A stretch of 64,000 nucleotides of DNA from Chitinilyticum piscinae (GCF_015223195.1 NZ_JADFUA010000008.1:1-64000), one strand, 5' to 3'. Positions 15,081 to 30,190 are shown, numbered from the stretch's first letter. The notes: generated by a model not told the origin, from the sequence alone. Numbers and translations are program-made.

Positions 15081-15950
15081 TTAAGTATCTCCGGCTTTTT
15101 TGAGCTGCAAGGCGCGCTCGTAGAGCAGGTTGCGGGGGGCGCTACTGATCTGTACGGCAAGCGCCACAGCCTGCTTGAGCGGCAGCTCGGCCAGCAGTGG
15201 CAACAGGAGCGAATCGTATTCGTCACCGGCGGCCTTGGGCTGCGCCGCAGCCGCATCAAGAACCAGAACACATTCGCCACGCTGCTGGTTACTGTCTGCG
15301 GCAACAAAGGCATGCAGCTCGGCCAGCGAACCGCGCCGGATCGTTTCAAAGGTTTTGGTCAGCTCACGGCAGAGTACCGCTTCGCGGGAAGGCCCCAGCA
15401 CCTCGACCAGATCGGCCAGACATTCAAGAATGCGGTGCGGCGCCTCGTAGAATACGATCTGAAAGGGCAAGGCCTGCAGTTGAGCCAGCTCCGCTTTGCG
15501 CTGACCGCTTTTGGGTTGCAGAAATCCATAAAAGAGCGCGTGGGGCGCAGTAAATCCAGCAGCGCTGAGTGCGGTGGTCAGGGCAGATGCGCCGGGAATG
15601 GGCACTACGGGGACTCCGGCGGCATGGGCCGTCGCCACCAGCACCGCACCCGGATCGGAAATGGCCGGGGTGCCCGCATCAGACACCTGTGCGACCACTT
15701 CGCCGGCTTGCATGCGTGACACCAGTTTTTCAGCCATGCCCCGCTCATTATGCTCGCGCAGGCTGACCATTGGGGTGCTGATGCCATAGTGCTTGAGCAG
15801 CAAACCGGTGACCCGGGTATCCTCGGCGGCAATCACATCAGCCTGCCGCAACACATCCAGCGCACGCGAGGTGAAATCCCCACGATTCCCGATTGGCGTG
15901 GCAACCACATATAATGAGCACTTGCTCACCAGAAAAGTATCGTCATGCAC
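15081..15950 (-). CDS. rsmI: 16S rRNA (cytidine-1402-2'-O)-methyltransferase RsmI
   Basis: A 289-residue tetrapyrrole-methylase-fold enzyme that methylates the ribose of C1402 of 16S rRNA. Signature segments are LYVVATPIGNRGD (near residue 13), AAEDTRVTG, SDAGTPAISDPG (SAM-binding loop) and FYEAPHRI. It is divergent from lpoA, and the two start regions overlap by 6 bases (15945-15950), the classical yraL/yraM arrangement. If the overlap is real, each promoter lies inside the other gene. A GTG at 15929 is an alternative start that would remove the overlap. Confidence 0.93.
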   Translation of the reverse strand: MHDDTFLVSKCSLYVVATPIGNRGDFTSRALDVLRQADVIAAEDTRVTGLLLKHYGISTPMVSLREHNERGMAEKLVSRMQAGEVVAQVSDAGTPAISDPGAVLVATAHAAGVPVVPIPGASALTTALSAAGFTAPHALFYGFLQPKSGQRKAELAQLQALPFQIVFYEAPHRILECLADLVEVLGPSREAVLCRELTKTFETIRRGSLAELHAFVAADSNQQRGECVLVLDAAAAQPKAAGDEYDSLLLPLLAELPLKQAVALAVQISSAPRNLLYERALQLKKAGDT

Positions 15951-17054
15951 GCCAGAAACCTCCTACTGCGCAGTCTGCGATTCACTGCGGCGGTACTATA
16001 CGGTGCTGCAGCCATTACGGCTACCGCGGCAGACAAGGTCCAGGATGACGTCGCTGTCGCCCACCAGCCCGCAAGCATTGCGGTGCTGCTGCCGATCAAA
16101 AGCAAATCCCTGCGCCCTGCAGCCGAGCAGATTCGTGCAGGCATTGTGGCCGCCGAAAAAGCACACGGAAATGCTGACATTCCAACGATTAGACTCTATG
16201 ACACCGGCGACGCAGAAACCGAAATACTGGCGCAGCTGGACAAAGCCAGAGCCGATGGGGCCCGCGCGATCATCGGACCATTAAGCAAATCCGCCGTAAA
16301 TTATGTGGCCGATATGGCCGAACTGGATGTACCCATACTGGCGCTGAACAGCTTCGATGACACAACCCTGCCTCGCAAGGGTCTGTACAGCTTCAGCCTC
16401 TCGATCGAAGCGGAAGCCGCACAACTTGCCCGCACGATTCAGGAAGGCGGATTGAACAAACCCGTGCTGCTGCAAGGAGAAGGCTCTCTGGCTGCGCGTA
16501 TGGTTCAAGGCTTCTCCAGCCACTGGACCCGTACCTCTGGCAATGCCCCCGAGGTCATTGATCTTGCCGAGCCGGCTGCAACACCTTCCGCGCTAGCCGA
16601 ATTACTGGCAGCACGCGACTGTGATGCCGTCATACTGGCTACCACGGCCAAACAGGCCCGTCTGATCCGCCCGTACCTGGGCAATGACCGGCTTGTCTAC
16701 GCGACCAGCCAGATCGATACCGGGACGCTGAAGGCATCGGTTGATCTAGCCGGCGTTCGCTTCCTCGACATGCCCTGGCTGGCCGCGCCAGAGCACGATG
16801 CCTTTATGGCCTACCAACGCAAACGCTCGCCATCCGCCGATCTGGAGCGACTGTATGCCCTGGGAATCGATGCCTGGCGCATTGCGGCTTCCCTCGCGAC
16901 GCAGAGCGGAGAAAAGGAGTGGGAAGGTGTCAGCGGCTGGCTTAGTGTCGGGGACAATGGCCAGATCCAGCGTGAACTGGTCTTGCGCACCGTACCCGGA
17001 AGGCTACCGGCCAGCAAACCCGCCGACTCTAACCCCACACCGAGCGGGCAATGA
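15945..17054 (+). CDS. lpoA: Penicillin-binding protein activator, LpoA C-terminal-domain type
   Basis: A 369-residue protein with a periplasmic-binding-protein-like fold matching the C-terminal half of LpoA, the outer-membrane activator of PBP1A. Recognisable parts are SIAVLLPIKSKSLRPAAEQI after the signal peptide and RAIIGPLSKSAVNYVADMA. The TPR-like N-terminal half of E. coli LpoA is missing, as in other short beta-proteobacterial homologues. The signal sequence (ending TAAVLYGAAAITATAA) has no lipobox cysteine, so it is probably a soluble periplasmic protein rather than a lipoprotein. It starts the operon lpoA-yraN-diaA-dolP. Confidence 0.85.
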   Translation: MHARNLLLRSLRFTAAVLYGAAAITATAADKVQDDVAVAHQPASIAVLLPIKSKSLRPAAEQIRAGIVAAEKAHGNADIPTIRLYDTGDAETEILAQLDKARADGARAIIGPLSKSAVNYVADMAELDVPILALNSFDDTTLPRKGLYSFSLSIEAEAAQLARTIQEGGLNKPVLLQGEGSLAARMVQGFSSHWTRTSGNAPEVIDLAEPAATPSALAELLAARDCDAVILATTAKQARLIRPYLGNDRLVYATSQIDTGTLKASVDLAGVRFLDMPWLAAPEHDAFMAYQRKRSPSADLERLYALGIDAWRIAASLATQSGEKEWEGVSGWLSVGDNGQIQRELVLRTVPGRLPASKPADSNPTPSGQ

Positions 17055-17395
17055 ACGAACGCGGCCGGCTGGCCGAGGCCATGGCCGCAAGCTATCTCGA
17101 AAGACAAGGCTTGCGGATTGTCGAGCGGAACTGGCAATGCCGCAGGGGCGAGATAGACCTGATTGCCCGTGAAGGGGAAACACTGGTATTTGTAGAAGTT
17201 CGCGCCCGCGCGTCGGCACGCTTTGGCGGTGCAGCAGCCAGCATCAGTCAGGCAAAACGCGCTAAACTCCTGATCGCCGCACAAACTTACCTGAGCAGTC
17301 TGCGTGTCACGCCAGCATGCCGCTTCGATGCCCTGTGCATCGAAGGCACGACAGTCAACTGGCTGAAGAACTGCCTGGACGCCACTGAAGGTTAA
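17051..17395 (+). CDS. yraN: YraN, UPF0102 family nuclease-fold protein
   Basis: A 114-residue protein of the UPF0102 family. The pattern [20 protein letters not shown] (about residues 32-51) is the conserved PD-(D/E)XK-like core (E-ID-...-FVEVR), followed by a basic segment. This resembles Holliday-junction resolvase-type nucleases, but a biochemical role is not established. Its start overlaps the lpoA stop by 4 bases, so the two are translationally coupled. Confidence 0.9.
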   Translation: MNERGRLAEAMAASYLERQGLRIVERNWQCRRGEIDLIAREGETLVFVEVRARASARFGGAAASISQAKRAKLLIAAQTYLSSLRVTPACRFDALCIEGTTVNWLKNCLDATEG

Positions 17396-17408
17396 CGAAG
17401 GAACAGCA

Positions 17409-18002
17409 ATGGATTTGATCGCCCGCGTACAGCACCACTTTCTGGAAAGCATCAAGGTCAAGCAGACCGCCGCTGATGAACTCGCTCCGGCCATTGCCGC
17501 TGCAGCAGAGCTGATGGTGCAGACGCTGATCGCCGACGGCAAGATTCTGGCTTGCGGCAATGGCGGCTCGGCTGCCGATGCCCAACACTTTGCAGCTGAA
17601 ATGGTGGGCCGCTTCGAGCGTGAGCGCCCGGGCCTCCCGGCCATCGCGCTGACCACCGATACGTCGGCACTCACTGCGATTGCCAACGACTATGACTTTG
17701 ACTTGGTGTTTTCCAAGCAGGTTCATGCACTGGGGCGTCCGGGTGACATCCTGATTGCCATCTCCACTTCAGGCAACTCCGCCAATGTCATCGCGGCCAT
17801 CCACGCCGCACATGAGCGCCAGATGCGCATCATCGCGCTGACCGGCAAGGGTGGCGGCCAGATCGCAGATCTTTTGACTGGCGACGATGTTCACATTTGT
17901 GCACCGACTCCGCGCACTGCTCGCACACAGGAAGTCCACATTACCGCGATTCATGCCATGTGTGATGCGGTCGACTTCATGCTGCTCGGGGGTGATCAGT
18001 AA
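17409..18002 (+). CDS. diaA: SIS-domain protein, DiaA/GmhA family
   Basis: A 197-residue SIS (sugar isomerase) domain protein. Features are [20 protein letters not shown] (residues 48-67), [22 protein letters not shown] and [11 protein letters not shown]-type phosphosugar-binding loop ([14 protein letters not shown]). The segment around [10 protein letters not shown] resembles E. coli DiaA, the DnaA-binding regulator of replication initiation, more than GmhA. The position between yraN and dolP is the diaA position in E. coli. Databases often label this gene phosphoheptose isomerase, and a GmhA role cannot be excluded because residues of that active site region (Glu in AAEM, His near the C-terminus) are also present. 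Confidence 0.85.
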   Translation: MDLIARVQHHFLESIKVKQTAADELAPAIAAAAELMVQTLIADGKILACGNGGSAADAQHFAAEMVGRFERERPGLPAIALTTDTSALTAIANDYDFDLVFSKQVHALGRPGDILIAISTSGNSANVIAAIHAAHERQMRIIALTGKGGGQIADLLTGDDVHICAPTPRTARTQEVHITAIHAMCDAVDFMLLGGDQ

Positions 18003-18589
18003 TGCTGAAACGCGCCCTGTTGCTTGCCGCAGCCGTCTCGTCCATCGGCCTGACTGCCTGCGTACCGCTACTGGTTGTCGGCGGCGTCGCCGTTGGCGCC
18101 TGGATCGGCTCCGACCCGCGCAAGACAGCGCTGATCGAAAAGGACACCAACAGTGGCGCAACCATCAGTGCCAAGATCATCGACACATGGAAAGAAAAGG
18201 CCCATGTGAACGTGACCGTCTATAACGGCGTGGCACTGCTGACCGGTGAAGTACCCGATAGCGAGGCACGACAAAAAATCGAGCAGATAAGCCGCGAAGA
18301 TCAGCGCATCCGCCAGGTCATCAATGAAACGGTGATTGCTCCACCCTCATCTGCGGGCGAACGCCTCAACGACAGCCAACTCACCACGCGCGTCAAGACT
18401 GCAATCCTCACCGAAGGCGGAGATGCTCAGAGTGTGCACATTCTGGTCGTGACCGAGCGCAAGGTGGTGTACCTGATGGGGCTATCCACTCCTGAACTGG
18501 CCAACAAGGCGGCCATCAGTGCCAGCAAGGTGGGCGGCGTACAGCAAGTGGTGAAGCTGGTAGAGTATCGTCCACCGGCACCAAACTAA
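18002..18589 (+). CDS. dolP: Outer-membrane BON-domain lipoprotein DolP
   Basis: A 195-residue lipoprotein with two BON domains (about residues 50-115 and 125-190). The signal peptide ends in the lipobox LTAC with Cys20. The second residue after the cysteine is Pro, not Asp, so export to the outer membrane by Lol is expected. DolP (formerly YraP) supports outer-membrane integrity and BAM function. Its ATG shares a base with the diaA stop (TAATG). It is the last gene of the lpoA operon and is followed by a strong terminator. Confidence 0.92.
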   Translation: MLKRALLLAAAVSSIGLTACVPLLVVGGVAVGAWIGSDPRKTALIEKDTNSGATISAKIIDTWKEKAHVNVTVYNGVALLTGEVPDSEARQKIEQISREDQRIRQVINETVIAPPSSAGERLNDSQLTTRVKTAILTEGGDAQSVHILVVTERKVVYLMGLSTPELANKAAISASKVGGVQQVVKLVEYRPPAPN

Positions 18590-18650
18590 TACCCGCATCT
18601 GTATTGCACCAGCGCCCCAGTAATATCTAACCTTCGGGGATATACCCATG

Positions 18651-18679
18651 AAAAACGGACTACAGCGTAGTCCGTTTTT
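18651..18679. terminator. Bidirectional rho-independent terminator between dolP and glgP
   Basis: A perfect 12-bp inverted repeat (AAAAACGGACTA / TAGTCCGTTTTT) with a 5-nt loop carries an A5/T5 flank on both sides. It serves the convergent dolP and glgP genes. The gap also carries a TATACCCAT motif at 18641. Confidence 0.93.
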
Positions 18680-18697
18680 GTTTCAGCACATCCCTGC

Positions 18698-21154
18698 TCA
18701 GAGTTTGACCGGCTTGGTATGCCAGATCCGCTCGGCATACTCGGCGATGGTCCGATCCGACGAGAACTTGCCCATGCCCGCCACATTCAGAATGGCGCGT
18801 CGCGCCCACTCATCGGGACGGGCATACAGATCATCCACCTTGTCCTGCGCATCAATGTAGCTCTGGTAGTCTGCCAGCAGCTGGTAGTGATCGCCCCAGT
18901 TCACCAGCACATCGTAGAGGAAGCGGTAACGCTCCGGCTCTTGCGGGCAGAAGAAGCCACTGGCGAGCTGATTGAGGACCTCGCGCAACTCACGATTGCC
19001 TTCGTAGATCTCGCGCGGGTTGTAGCCGTTCTTGCGACGAGTTTCCACCTCATCGGCCGTCTGACCGAAGATAAAGATGTTATCCGGACCAACTGCTTCG
19101 CGGATTTCCACGTTGGCACCATCCAGCGTACCGATAGTCAGTGCACCGTTGAGCGCAAACTTCATATTGCCGGTGCCCGATGCTTCGGTGCCGGCGGTGG
19201 AAATCTGCTCGGACAGATCGGCTGCCGGAATGATGATTTCGGCAAGGCTGACACTGTAATTCGGTATGAACACCACCTTGAGCTTGTCGCCAACACGAGG
19301 GTCGTTGTTGATTTTCACACCGACATCGTTGATCAGCTGGATAATCAGCTTGGCAGTCTTATACGCAGACGCGGCCTTGCCGGCGAAGATCACCACACGC
19401 GGCTGGAAGGCTTTTTCCGGATGCTTGATGATCCGGTTGTAACGCGTAATCACGTGCAGCACATTGAGTAGCTGCCGCTTGTATTCGTGAATGCGCTTCA
19501 CCTGCACATCGAACAGTGCATCCGGATTGATGTAGCCGCCCAGTGTGCGCGCGACATACTTCGCCAGCCGCTCCTTGTTGGCATGCTTGGCGTCGCGGAA
19601 ATGCTGGATGAATTGCGGGAAATCGACCTTGTCGCGCAACTCCGCCAGCTCATCCAGCCTCACACGCCAGGTTTTGCCAATCGCGTCGTCAATCAGCCGG
19701 GACAGCGGCTCATTGGCCAGCGCCAGCCAGCGGCGTGGTGTAATTCCATTGGTCACATTGGTGAAGCGCTCGGGGAAGATCCGCGCAAAATCGGCAAAGA
19801 TCGAGGTTTTCATGAGTTCCGAGTGCAGCTCGGAAACACCATTGACCGTATGGCTGGCAACGACGGCAAGATAACCCATGCGTACCTTGCGCTCCCCTCC
19901 CTCTTCGATCAATGAAACGCGGCGCAGCAGATCGGGATCATTCGGGAAGCGTGCGGCCACATCCTTCAGGAAACGGTCGTTGATGTCGAAGATGATCCGC
20001 AGGTGACGCGGCAACAGGCGCCCCAGCATGTCAACCGGCCAGCACTCCAGCGCCTCGCTCATCAGCGTGTGATTGGTGTAGCTGAAGATCTTGCCGGTGT
20101 ATTCCCATGCGGTATCCCAGTCCAGCTGGTATTCGTCATGCAGCAGGCGCATCAGTTCGGGAACAGCCAATACCGGGTGCGTATCGTTGAGATGGATGGC
20201 GATCTTGTTCGGCAGCTCATCCAGTGACTCGTGAGTCAGGCGATAGCGGTGCAGAATGTCCTGCAGGCTGGCCGAGCAGAAGAAATATTCCTGCCGCAGG
20301 CGCAGCTCCTTGCCCGAGTAGGTCGAGTCATCCGGATACAGCACGCGCGACACATTTTCCGAGACGTTTTTCTCGGCCACGGCGGAGAAGTAATCGCCCT
20401 CGTTGAACTTGGAGAGATTGATTTCGCGCGTTGAGCGGGCTGTCCACAGGCGCAACGTGTTGGTGGCAGTGGTGTCATAGCCCGGAATGATGATGTCGTG
20501 AGCTACCGCGAGCACATCATGCTGGGTATCCACCCAGCGTACTTTCTCGCCATCGAGCTCGAGGCGGCCACCAAAGCAGACACGGTAACAAACCTCGTCG
20601 CGCGGAAAATCAAGGATATTGACCGAGCCCAGCCAGGTATCCGGAGCCTCGACCTGACGGCCTTCGATGATGCGCTGCTTGAACATCCCGAACTGGTAGC
20701 GGATGCCGTAGCCCATGCCCGGAATGCCCAGAGTGGCCATCGAATCCAGGAAGCAGGCGGCAAGACGACCAAGACCACCATTACCCAAAGCAGCATCCGA
20801 TTCTTCCTTCAGCAGGTCTTCGAGACTGACCCCCATCTCGTCGAGTGCCTGCCGGACTTCATCCTGCAGGTTCAGCGCAATCAGCGCATTGCCGAAAGCA
20901 CGACCGATCAGAAACTCCATCGAGAGGTAATAAACCCGCTTCACATCCTGCGAATACTGTGCGCGGGTGGTTTCCATCCAGCGCTCTACCATGCGATCGC
21001 GCACCGCCAGAAACACTGCATCCATCCAGTCCTTGTCGTTGGCTGCGTAAGGATCCTTGCCAATGGAAAACATCAGCTTGTTGGAAATGGCTCGCTTGAG
21101 CGATTCGACATCGTTGTTTTCAGCCGGCGAATCATAGGTAAACGGAATGCTCAT
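18698..21154 (-). CDS. glgP: Glycogen/alpha-glucan phosphorylase
   Basis: An 818-residue GT35 phosphorylase, full length for the family. The PLP-binding lysine is in [20 protein letters not shown], about residue 670. The N-terminal part carries [15 protein letters not shown], the conserved segment near the allosteric/glucan region. It releases glucose-1-phosphate from the non-reducing ends of glycogen with phosphate. It is the last gene of the leftward glycogen operon, 9 bases after glgA. Confidence 0.96.
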   Translation of the reverse strand: MSIPFTYDSPAENNDVESLKRAISNKLMFSIGKDPYAANDKDWMDAVFLAVRDRMVERWMETTRAQYSQDVKRVYYLSMEFLIGRAFGNALIALNLQDEVRQALDEMGVSLEDLLKEESDAALGNGGLGRLAACFLDSMATLGIPGMGYGIRYQFGMFKQRIIEGRQVEAPDTWLGSVNILDFPRDEVCYRVCFGGRLELDGEKVRWVDTQHDVLAVAHDIIIPGYDTTATNTLRLWTARSTREINLSKFNEGDYFSAVAEKNVSENVSRVLYPDDSTYSGKELRLRQEYFFCSASLQDILHRYRLTHESLDELPNKIAIHLNDTHPVLAVPELMRLLHDEYQLDWDTAWEYTGKIFSYTNHTLMSEALECWPVDMLGRLLPRHLRIIFDINDRFLKDVAARFPNDPDLLRRVSLIEEGGERKVRMGYLAVVASHTVNGVSELHSELMKTSIFADFARIFPERFTNVTNGITPRRWLALANEPLSRLIDDAIGKTWRVRLDELAELRDKVDFPQFIQHFRDAKHANKERLAKYVARTLGGYINPDALFDVQVKRIHEYKRQLLNVLHVITRYNRIIKHPEKAFQPRVVIFAGKAASAYKTAKLIIQLINDVGVKINNDPRVGDKLKVVFIPNYSVSLAEIIIPAADLSEQISTAGTEASGTGNMKFALNGALTIGTLDGANVEIREAVGPDNIFIFGQTADEVETRRKNGYNPREIYEGNRELREVLNQLASGFFCPQEPERYRFLYDVLVNWGDHYQLLADYQSYIDAQDKVDDLYARPDEWARRAILNVAGMGKFSSDRTIAEYAERIWHTKPVKL

Positions 21155-21163
21155 GCATTCTCC

Positions 21164-22600
21164 TTAGGCAGTCATCAGTTGTTGATAGAGCGTGACATAG
21201 TGCGAGGCCGACTCCTGCCAGCCCACGCTTTGCAGCATGGCGCGCTTGCGCACGTTTTTCCATTCACGGGTACGCTCCCACAGTGCGAATGTGCGGCGCA
21301 CGGCGGCCAGACAATCCGGCACATCCAGGTCGCGGAATACGAACCCCGTGGCACAATCGTCCGCCAGATTCTCCAGCGAGCAATCACTGACCGTGTCAGC
21401 AAGGCCACCCACGCGCCGCACGAGAGGCAGCGTTCCGTACTTCAAACCGTAGAGTTGGGTCAGCCCGCAGGGCTCGAAGCGGCTCGGCACCATGATCACA
21501 TCACCAGCGGCAATCAAGCGGTGCGAGAAGGCCTCGTCATACCCCAATTTCACAGCCAGCTGGCGCGGATGCTGATGCGCAAGCTGGCGGAAGGCCTCCT
21601 CCAGCCAGGCATCACCACTGCCCAGCAAGGCAAACTGCCCACCACGGGCCAGCAGCTCCGGCAGCACCTCCAGCAGCAAGGGCAGCCCCTTCTGATCAGT
21701 CAGTCGCGACACCACGACAAACAGCGGTTTGGCATCCTGCACGTCCAGCCCCAGCTCGTGCTGCAATGCGGCCTTGCATTTGCCCTTGCCAGTCATCTTG
21801 TCGGCGCTGTAGGTCGCTGGCAGCAGGTCATCGGAAGCCGGATTCCATACTGCCTCATCGACACCATTGAGAATGCCGGAAAGTTGAGAGCGACGCGCCT
21901 GCAACAGTCCTTCCAGCCCGCAGCCCTGCTCGGCAGTCGTGATCTCACGCGCATAGCTCGGACTTACGGTGGTGATGTGGTCGGCATAAAACAGCCCAGC
22001 TTTGAGGAACGACACATTCCCGTGGAACTCGACCCCTTCACGATCGAAGAATGAGGGAGGCAAACCCAGTGCATCGAAGCATTCACGCCCGAACACCCCC
22101 TGATAAGCGAGGTTATGCACCGTGATCACCGACTTTGCCGGGCGGCCGCTAGCAGCCAGATAAGCCGGCGCCAGTGCGGCATGCCAGTCATGGGCATGCA
22201 CGACGACCGGTGACCAGTATGCATCCATGCCCTGTGCCAGTTGAGCAGCAACCCAGCCCAGCAGGGCAAAGCGCAGATGGTTGTCACCATAGCCGCGCTG
22301 TTCGGCATCATGATAGGGATTTCCCGGCCGGTCGTAATACGCTGGGGCATCAATCAGGTACACCGCCACGCCATCGGCTGTTCGACCAAACAGCAGCTTC
22401 CCCGCCCCCATCGGCGCGGCAAACGTGGCTACTTCGCCCTCGATGCTCACACCGGCACGGATGGCCGGAAAGGCCGGCAAGAGCACCCGGACATCAACGC
22501 CTAATGGGGCCAATGCCAGTGGCAGAGCGCCAGCGACATCGGCCAGCCCACCGGTCTTCAGCAGCGGAAAGAGTTCGGCAGCTACATGCAGAATTCGCAT
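21164..22600 (-). CDS. glgA: Glycogen synthase (ADP-glucose)
   Basis: A 478-residue GT5 enzyme, the normal length. The ADP-glucose-binding motif KTGGLADV sits at residues 16-23. The C-terminal donor site includes [20 protein letters not shown]. It elongates alpha-1,4-glucan chains from ADP-glucose made by the neighbouring glgC product. It lies 100 bp downstream of glgC and 9 bp upstream of glgP. Confidence 0.96.
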   Translation of the reverse strand: MRILHVAAELFPLLKTGGLADVAGALPLALAPLGVDVRVLLPAFPAIRAGVSIEGEVATFAAPMGAGKLLFGRTADGVAVYLIDAPAYYDRPGNPYHDAEQRGYGDNHLRFALLGWVAAQLAQGMDAYWSPVVVHAHDWHAALAPAYLAASGRPAKSVITVHNLAYQGVFGRECFDALGLPPSFFDREGVEFHGNVSFLKAGLFYADHITTVSPSYAREITTAEQGCGLEGLLQARRSQLSGILNGVDEAVWNPASDDLLPATYSADKMTGKGKCKAALQHELGLDVQDAKPLFVVVSRLTDQKGLPLLLEVLPELLARGGQFALLGSGDAWLEEAFRQLAHQHPRQLAVKLGYDEAFSHRLIAAGDVIMVPSRFEPCGLTQLYGLKYGTLPLVRRVGGLADTVSDCSLENLADDCATGFVFRDLDVPDCLAAVRRTFALWERTREWKNVRKRAMLQSVGWQESASHYVTLYQQLMTA

Positions 22601-22700
22601 TCAGTGATTCCAGTCATCCAGAACAATGCCGTGCAGTCTGGTTGCCCGATATGACAACCCGATTGCACAGCAGCAACATCACACAGTTTTGCGACACGAC

Positions 22701-23975
22701 TTACAGTTTTGCAAGCATGTCGCGCGTCACCAGCACCACACCATTCTCGGTGCGGTAGAAGCGGCGGGCATCTTCTTCGGCGTTTTCACCAATCACCATG
22801 CCATCCGGAATTTCGCAGCTGCGGTCGATCACCACGCGGCGCAGACGGCAGGAACGGCCGATGGTGACATCCGGCAAAATCACCGCCGAATCGATGGTGC
22901 AGAAGGAATGCACGCGCACCTTCGAGAACAGCACGGAATTAAGCACCAGCGAGCCGGAGACGATGCAGCCACCGGACACCAGCGAATTGAGCGTCATGCC
23001 GTGGCTGCCGTTGCGATCCTGCACGAACTTGGCCGGCGGTAGCTGCTCCTGATAGGAGTGGATCGGCCAGTCGCGGTCATACATGTCCAGCTCGGGGGTC
23101 ACGGATGCCAGATCGAGGTTGGCGGCATGATAGGCATCCACGGTCCCCACATCGCGCCAGTACGGCTCGCCGGATTCATCGCTCTGCACGCAGGACAGGC
23201 CAAAGGGATGCGCAAAGGCAGCGCCCTGACTAACTGCTTTCGGAATCAGATCCTTGCCGAAGTCGTGGCTGGAATCGGGATTGCGGATGTCTTCTTCCAG
23301 CAGCTGGGCCAGATAGTCGGTGTTGAAGATGTAGATCCCCATCGACGCCAGCGAGACATCGTCCTTGCCCGGCATCGCCGGCGGATTGGCCGGTTTTTCG
23401 ACAAACGCGGTAATCTGGCGGTCTTCGTTCACCGCCATCACCCCAAAGGCGCTGGCTTCGTTGCGCGGTACTTCAATGCACGCCACCGTACACTTGCCGC
23501 CCTTCTCCACGTGATCCAATAGCATGCGCGAGTAATCCATCTTGTAAATGTGATCGCCCGCCAGAATCACCACATACTCGGATTTGTAGGTCCGCACGAT
23601 GTCCAGATTCTGATACACCGCATCGGCCGTGCCGCGATACCAGTGTTCCTCATCCACGCGCTGCTGGGCCGGCAACAGGTCGACAAATTCATTGAGCTCG
23701 CCGCGCAGGAACGACCAGCCGCGCTGCAAATGGCGCAGCAGCGAGTGCGACTTGTACTGCGTGATAACACCGATGCGGCGAATGCCGGAGTTCAGGCAAT
23801 TCGACAGTGCAAAATCGATGATGCGGAATTTGCCGCCGAAATACACCGCCGGCTTGGCGCGATGATCCGTCAGCGCCTTCAGGCGCGAGCCACGGCCACC
23901 GGCCAGCACCAGTGCCACGGATTTATTGGGTAGCTGGCGCGCCAGCGTGATCTTGTCCAGGGTTTGCGTCGTCAT
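22701..23975 (-). CDS. glgC: Glucose-1-phosphate adenylyltransferase
   Basis: A 424-residue ADP-glucose pyrophosphorylase. The nucleotide-binding motif [20 protein letters not shown] lies near residues 19-38, substrate-binding residues are in FVEKPANPP, and the C-terminal beta-helix is complete. It makes ADP-glucose from ATP and glucose-1-phosphate, the committed and usually allosterically controlled step of glycogen synthesis. The ATG at 23975 follows GGGAGA at a good distance; an in-frame upstream ATG at 24068 would add 31 residues unlike the family and was rejected. Confidence 0.95.
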   Translation of the reverse strand: MTTQTLDKITLARQLPNKSVALVLAGGRGSRLKALTDHRAKPAVYFGGKFRIIDFALSNCLNSGIRRIGVITQYKSHSLLRHLQRGWSFLRGELNEFVDLLPAQQRVDEEHWYRGTADAVYQNLDIVRTYKSEYVVILAGDHIYKMDYSRMLLDHVEKGGKCTVACIEVPRNEASAFGVMAVNEDRQITAFVEKPANPPAMPGKDDVSLASMGIYIFNTDYLAQLLEEDIRNPDSSHDFGKDLIPKAVSQGAAFAHPFGLSCVQSDESGEPYWRDVGTVDAYHAANLDLASVTPELDMYDRDWPIHSYQEQLPPAKFVQDRNGSHGMTLNSLVSGGCIVSGSLVLNSVLFSKVRVHSFCTIDSAVILPDVTIGRSCRLRRVVIDRSCEIPDGMVIGENAEEDARRFYRTENGVVLVTRDMLAKL

Positions 23976-24044
23976 AGTGTTTGTTCTCCCTAACTCATCC
24001 TCGGTGGGCAAAGCCCGCTTGGTCACAGTGCGAGTGTGACGGCA

Positions 24045-24082
24045 CGCCAGCCATTTATACATTTGCATGTATACGGCTGGCG
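24045..24082. repeat. Hairpin in the pgm-glgC gap
   Basis: An inverted repeat CGCCAGCC / GGCTGGCG with an inner TATAC/GTATA pairing lies in the glgC leader, 70 bp upstream of the glgC start. No T run follows on the minus strand, so it is not an ordinary terminator. It could act as a processing or attenuation structure that lowers glgC relative to pgm. Confidence 0.45.
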
Positions 24083-24120
24083 CCTTTTATTTTATTGATT
24101 TACAAATATATACCCATCAA

Positions 24121-27725
<3,605 letters not shown>

Positions 27726-27733
<8 letters not shown>

Positions 27734-29936
27734 CGTCACGCGCCAGATAAATGACCGAGAGCGGCGGCAAGGTCAGCGTGATCGACTGCGCGTGGCCATG
27801 CAGCGGATGCGCTTCACTGGCCACACCGCCATTGCCGGTATTGCTGCCGGCATAGAAGGTCGAATCGGTATTGAGAATCTCGCGGTAATGCCCCGCATCG
27901 GGAACGCCGATGCGATAGCCATGACGCGGCACCGGCGTGAAGTTGCACACCACGATCACCGGACGACCATTGTCCGCATAGCGCACAAACGCCAACGTCG
28001 AATGCTCGGCATCATCCGCCACCAGCCACTGGAAGCCGCGCGGGTCGAAATCGATCTCGTGCAGCGCCGGCTCTGCCTTGTAAGCCCGGTTCAAATCACG
28101 CACCAGCGCCTGCACGCCGGCGTGCCACGGGCCCTCGGCAAGCAGATGCCAGTCGAGGCTGCTGTCATGATTCCACTCGCGCCCCTGCCCGAATTCGCCG
28201 CCCATGAACACCAGCTTCTTGCCCGGATGCGCCCACATGAAGGCGTAGTAGGCTCGCAGATTGGCAAACTGCTGCCAGCAGTCGCCCGGCATCTTGCCAA
28301 GCAACGAGCCCTTGCCGTGCACCACTTCATCATGCGACAGCGGCAGCACGAAGTTTTCCGTAAAGGCGTACAAGAGCCCGAAGGTCAGCTGGTTGTGATG
28401 ATGCTTGCGGTGAATCGGCTCTTTCTGGAAATAGCTGAGCGTGTCGTGCATCCAGCCCATATTCCACTTGTAGTGGAAACCCAAGCCGCCCATTTCCGGC
28501 GGCCGGCTCACGGCCGGAAACGCCGTCGATTCTTCAGCCATCGTCATCGCCTCGGGGCGCTCGGTGCCAACGGTCGCATTCATCCGGCGCATGAAATCGA
28601 TGGCTTCCAGATTCTCGCGGCCGCCAAACTGGTTCGGCACCCACTCGCCTTCGCGGCGGGAATAGTCGCGGTACAGCATGGACGCCACCGCGTCGACGCG
28701 CAGGCCATCGATGCCAAAGCGCTCGACCCAGTACAGTGCATTGCCGATCAGATAGTTGCGCACTTCGTTGCGACCGAAGTTGTAGATCAGCGTGTTCCAG
28801 TCCTGATGGAAACCTTCCTTCGGATCGGCGTGCTCGTAGATGTGCGTGCCATCAAACGTCGCCAGGCCATGATCATCGGTCGGGAAGTGGCCAGGCACCC
28901 AGTCCAGCAATACACCGACGCCAGCCGCATGCGCCGCCTCGACGAAATAGCGAAAATCTTCCGGGGTACCGAAGCGTGAAGTCGGCGAATAAAGGCCTAG
29001 CGGCTGATACCCCCAGGACCCATCAAACGGATGCTCGTTGATCGGCAGCAGCTCGATATGGGTGAAGCCCAGATCGGCCACATAGGGCACCAGCTGCTCG
29101 GCGAGTTCGCGGTAGGTCAGCCAGCGATTGCCCTCTTCCGGCACGCGGCGCCAGGAGCCCAGATGCACCTCGTAAATCGACACTGGCGCATTGAAGCGGT
29201 TGGCGCTGCGGCGCGCTTCACTGGGCTCGACCCAAGATGGCAGAAAGGCGATTTTCGATGCGGTGCTCGGGCGCAACTCGGACGCGAAGCCATAGGGATC
29301 CGACTTCAGGCGGATCTGGCCGTTGGCATCCAGAATTTCGTATTTGTAATTGCTGCCAGCCGGAATATTGGGCAGGAAGATTTCCCACACCCCGCAGCCC
29401 AGATGCTTGCGCATCGGATGGCGGCGGCCGTCCCAGCCGTTGAAGTCGCCGACCACCGACACGCGCCGGGCATTCGGCGCCCACACGGCAAACGCCACGC
29501 CGCCCACCTCTTCCATCGTGCGCGGATGGGTACCCAGGCGCTCGTAGGGGCGCAAGTGCGTCCCTTCAGCCAGCAGCCAGACGTCCTGTTCGCCCAGCGT
29601 CGGGGCAAAGCGGTACGGGTCTTCCAGATCGAATTCGTGTTCGCCCCAGCGTACCAGCAGCCGATAAGCAAAAGGATTCTTGCGGCGCGGTACGCTGCCG
29701 GCAAAAAAACCGCGATCATCAAAACGGGTCAGCTCGACCAGCTTGCGGCCGGTTTTGGCATCCAGAACGCTGACCTGATCGGCACCAGGCAGCCAGGCCC
29801 GCACCTGCAGGCCGACGGTGGTGGAGTGCATGCCCAACAGGGCAAAGGGATTGTCATGCGTGCCGCTGCAGATGGCCTCGATTGCGGAGGCGTCAAGGGC
29901 TGCGGCTTCGATTTCTGCGCACGGGAGGGTCAGCAT
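27726..29936 (-). CDS. glgB: 1,4-alpha-glucan branching enzyme GlgB
   Basis: A 736-residue GH13 branching enzyme with both N-terminal CBM48-like domains ([11 protein letters not shown] near residue 29 and [20 protein letters not shown]). The catalytic Asp is in [17 protein letters not shown], the acid/base Glu in MAEESTAFP, and [16 protein letters not shown] is the last conserved region. It creates the alpha-1,6 branches of glycogen. It heads the leftward operon and is divergent from malQ across a 254-bp gap. Confidence 0.96.
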
Positions 29937-30125
29937 GTAAATCCTCGCTGGTCATTGTTTTTATTGGCGCCCGACGCTGTCAATTGTCAGCTGATACACC
30001 AGATTCGTAAGCCTGCACTTCCAGGGCGGAAATGCTTGCGCTTGCAGCAAAAATGCCACATAACGGGCGATGCAGGCCAGCTTTGCGGCAGCGCAGCAGC
30101 ACAATATGCGACAGCGGCAGCTTGC

Positions 30126-30181
30126 TTACCAGCTAGTTTACCGAAATATTACTTACCAAATTATTACACTTTGTCATATAG
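30126..30181. promoter_or_regulatory. AT-rich glgB/malQ control region with three TTACC repeats
   Basis: In an otherwise GC-rich gap, the 56 bases before malQ are AT-rich and carry three TTACC copies (30126, 30138, 30153) in the same orientation at 12- and 15-bp steps. A possible malQ promoter would use TTACCA (30153) and the CATATA stretch near 30175. The rest of the 29937-30190 gap shows nothing else. Function as operator is a guess from position. Confidence 0.35.
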
Positions 30182-30190
30182 GTGCGCACA

